DNA of 7,402 nt from Candidatus Omnitrophota bacterium (GTDB taxonomy: Bacteria > Omnitrophota > Gorgyraeia > Gygaellales > Profunditerraquicolaceae): contig JAHISH010000129.1 in assembly GCA_018818365.1 (NCBI GenBank), positions 1 through 7,402 of the forward strand, in the 5' to 3' direction. A program made the translations under genes and the position numbers. The notes beneath the pieces are model-generated. The model ran no database searches and was not told where the DNA came from. It saw only the letters and a list, made by a program, of their open reading frames with translations. Shown in pieces: positions 5,833-7,402 of the stretch (its first letter is position 1; each line of letters opens with the position of its first letter).

Positions 5833-6225
5833 TTACCCCGCGGTGGTAACCCATACTTCTCTCGAGCGCGGGCCGTCGCTCTCACAGAAATATACTCCCT
5901 GCCATCTGCCCAATGCAAGCTGTCCCTTCTCCACAATAATGCTCAACGATGCCCCGTAGAAAGAAGATTTAATATGGCTATCGGAATTACCTTCTCCATG
6001 CGCATACCCGGCATCTGCGGGCACAAGTGCATTCAATGCCGCAACCATATCCTGCCTTACGGAAAAATCTGCATTCTCGTTTATAGTAAGTCCCGCGGTC
6101 GTGTGCGGGCAGAAGACGACACAAATACCCCCTTCCGCCATAGACTTAGTTACCGCCTGTTGGATTTTCTCGGTGATATCGACAAGCTCAACGCGCTTAC
6201 TTGTGTGTATTCTTATGCGCTCCAT
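5833..6225 (-). CDS. yjbQ: YjbQ family protein (UPF0047, secondary thiamine-phosphate synthase-like)
   Basis: A 130-residue cytosolic protein with the full family pattern: CPHTTAGLTINENAD (39-53), HGEGNSDSHIKSS (76-88) and GRWQGVYFCESDGPR (106-120). The conserved His and Glu residues form the presumed active or metal site of this trimeric fold. Members have been reported to show weak thiamine-phosphate synthase activity that rescues thiE mutants, hence the database name; the physiological reaction is not settled. The ATG at 6225 lies 29 bases inside carB, and only an A-rich stretch precedes it, with no Shine-Dalgarno, so it probably relies on ribosomes terminating at carB. No thiamine genes are visible nearby, so the context does not support a thiamine role. 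It is complete and of normal length (about 130-140 residues). Confidence 0.92.
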   Translation of the reverse strand: MERIRIHTSKRVELVDITEKIQQAVTKSMAEGGICVVFCPHTTAGLTINENADFSVRQDMVAALNALVPADAGYAHGEGNSDSHIKSSFYGASLSIIVEKGQLALGRWQGVYFCESDGPRSREVWVTTAG

Positions 6226-7402
6226 GTTTTTTAGACTTAGGTTTCTTATGATACTCCTGCAGAGACTTAACCTCTAAATTCTTCTTTACCAAGACTTCTA
6301 TTCCGTTGACCGTAGCCTGCGCTCCGGAAATAGTCGTAGTGTACGGGATATTATAAAGGATTACATGCGAGCGGATCTTAATTTCATCCTGCCGGGGGAT
6401 CCTTCCTGAGGGGGTATTAATGACCAATTGAATCTTACCATCCTTCATCAGGTCCAAGACATTGGGCCTTCCTTCGGCGATCTTATGAAGAATATTTACC
6501 TTTATATTGTTCTTCTCTAATGCGGCGGCGGTACCGGAGCTGGCTAAGATATTGAAGCCCAGATCAACAAGTTTCTTCGCGATAAATACGATCGAGCGCT
6601 TATCCCTATCCCGCACCGAAATAAAAACATTGCCTTTCGTAGGCAGCTTCTGGCCTGCGGCAATCTGGCTTTTAATATACGCGCGGGCAAAATCCTTATC
6701 AATCCCCATTACTTCCCCGGTAGATTTCATCTCCGGGCCCAGGATAATATCCACGCCGGGGAAACGATTAAACGGAAAGACCGATTCCTTCACTGCGACA
6801 TGCGCTGGGATAATCTCCTGCACAAACCCTAAATCTTTAAGCTTCTTGCCGAGCATGATCTTGGTGGCCAATTTTGCCAACGGCACACCGATTACTTTAG
6901 AGACCAAAGGGACGGTTCTGGAGGCGCGCGGGTTTACTTCCAGCACATAGGCCTTATCGTCTTTAATCGCATACTGCACATTCATCAATCCCCGCACCTG
7001 TAATTCCTTTGCCATCTTGTAGGTAGCTTCGCGGACTTTCTGCAAAATCGCAGGAGAAAGCGTATAGGTCGGAAGTACCATTGCCGAATCTCCTGAGTGT
7101 ATACCCGCCTCTTCAATATGCTCCATAATCCCCCCGATGACAAACGTCTCCCCGTCACCGATTAGGTCCACATCCGCCTCGATGGCATCCTCCAAGAACT
7201 TATCGATTAAGACCGGGTGCTCTCCGGAAACCTCCGCCGCTTCCCTAATAAAGCCTTCCAGGGTATGCTCATCATAGACGATCTCCATGGCCCTGCCCCC
7301 TAAGACATAGGAAGGGCGCACCAAGATCGGATATCCGATCTTACGCGCTACCTCTTTTGCCTCTTCATAGGTAAAAGCAGTGCCATTCTCAGGCTGCAAT
7401 AA
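6197..7402 (-). CDS. carB: Carbamoyl phosphate synthase large subunit, C-terminal part (runs off right edge)
   Basis: The last 401 residues of a protein normally about 1,070 long; the frame is open to base 7402, and the first codons (TTA, TTG) are internal leucines, not a start. CarB makes carbamoyl phosphate from bicarbonate, ammonia delivered by CarA, and two ATP, for pyrimidines and arginine. Visible are most of the second ATP-grasp domain (VRPSYVLGGRAMEIVYDE at 28-45, VLEVNPRASRTVPLVSK at 153-169) and the C-terminal MGS-like allosteric domain from about 255, with NVFISVRDRDK, ASSGTAAAL (287-295), EGRPNVLDL (310-318) and VINTPSGR (327-334). The Thr/Ser, Lys and Asn of these motifs are those that bind UMP or IMP in the E. 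coli enzyme, so feedback control is plausible. The C-terminal tail is Lys/His-rich. The stop lies 29 bases inside yjbQ. Confidence 0.96.
   Translation of the reverse strand, partial: LLQPENGTAFTYEEAKEVARKIGYPILVRPSYVLGGRAMEIVYDEHTLEGFIREAAEVSGEHPVLIDKFLEDAIEADVDLIGDGETFVIGGIMEHIEEAGIHSGDSAMVLPTYTLSPAILQKVREATYKMAKELQVRGLMNVQYAIKDDKAYVLEVNPRASRTVPLVSKVIGVPLAKLATKIMLGKKLKDLGFVQEIIPAHVAVKESVFPFNRFPGVDIILGPEMKSTGEVMGIDKDFARAYIKSQIAAGQKLPTKGNVFISVRDRDKRSIVFIAKKLVDLGFNILASSGTAAALEKNNIKVNILHKIAEGRPNVLDLMKDGKIQLVINTPSGRIPRQDEIKIRSHVILYNIPYTTTISGAQATVNGIEVLVKKNLEVKSLQEYHKKPKSKKHGAHKNTHK

Noticed and set aside
6507..6950. 147-codon open frame on the plus strand
   Set aside because: It is fully antisense to the conserved end of carB, with no family resemblance seen.
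7397..7399. TTG as a start of a short CarB
   Set aside because: The residue is an internal leucine of the conserved domain, and the frame is open to the window edge.

Overview
The window is one uninterrupted run of ten genes, all transcribed from the minus strand, so the text reads in the order right to left. It is almost fully coding: neighbouring genes overlap or are separated by at most 11 bases until a 55-base gap before the last gene. The organism is clearly a bacterium. The genes and style (pyrK-dependent PyrD, a V/A-type ATP synthase, short heptanucleotide repeats inside genes, tightly overlapping reading frames, mid-range GC) fit an uncultivated anaerobic lineage such as Candidatus Omnitrophota. 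That placement is an inference from gene character only and is not proven by anything in the window.

Layout in transcription order: carB (C-terminal 401 residues, entering from the right edge), yjbQ, mutM/fpg, a membrane methyltransferase of the ICMT/PEMT type, pyrK, a family 2 glycosyltransferase, a half-length TauE/SafE (TSUP) membrane protein, pyrD (class 1B), pyrF, and the first 83 codons of a V-type ATP synthase subunit E that leaves at the left edge. Four genes (carB, pyrK, pyrD, pyrF) belong to de novo UMP synthesis: carbamoyl phosphate formation, dihydroorotate oxidation with electrons passed through PyrK to NAD+, and OMP decarboxylation. Between them sit a DNA-repair glycosylase and three membrane or envelope-type proteins with no obvious link to pyrimidines. 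The boundaries (ATGA overlaps, 23 to 29 base overlaps, zero-gap junctions) indicate one polycistronic, translationally coupled unit. The subunit E gene has its own strong Shine-Dalgarno after the gap and probably starts an ATP synthase gene set.

The most unusual content is three arrays of 7-bp repeats inside pyrD and pyrK, the two genes whose products form the dihydroorotate dehydrogenase complex. One is a 70-bp, ten-heptamer block in pyrD that folds into a long imperfect hairpin and is translated immediately after the catalytic NISCPN motif. The second is a near-perfect 49-bp array of seven heptamers in pyrK. The third is a 28-bp, four-heptamer array, also in pyrK. All are translated in frame and explain why both proteins are longer than their families. 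No mobile element, CRISPR array, tRNA, rRNA, riboswitch or convincing terminator was seen.
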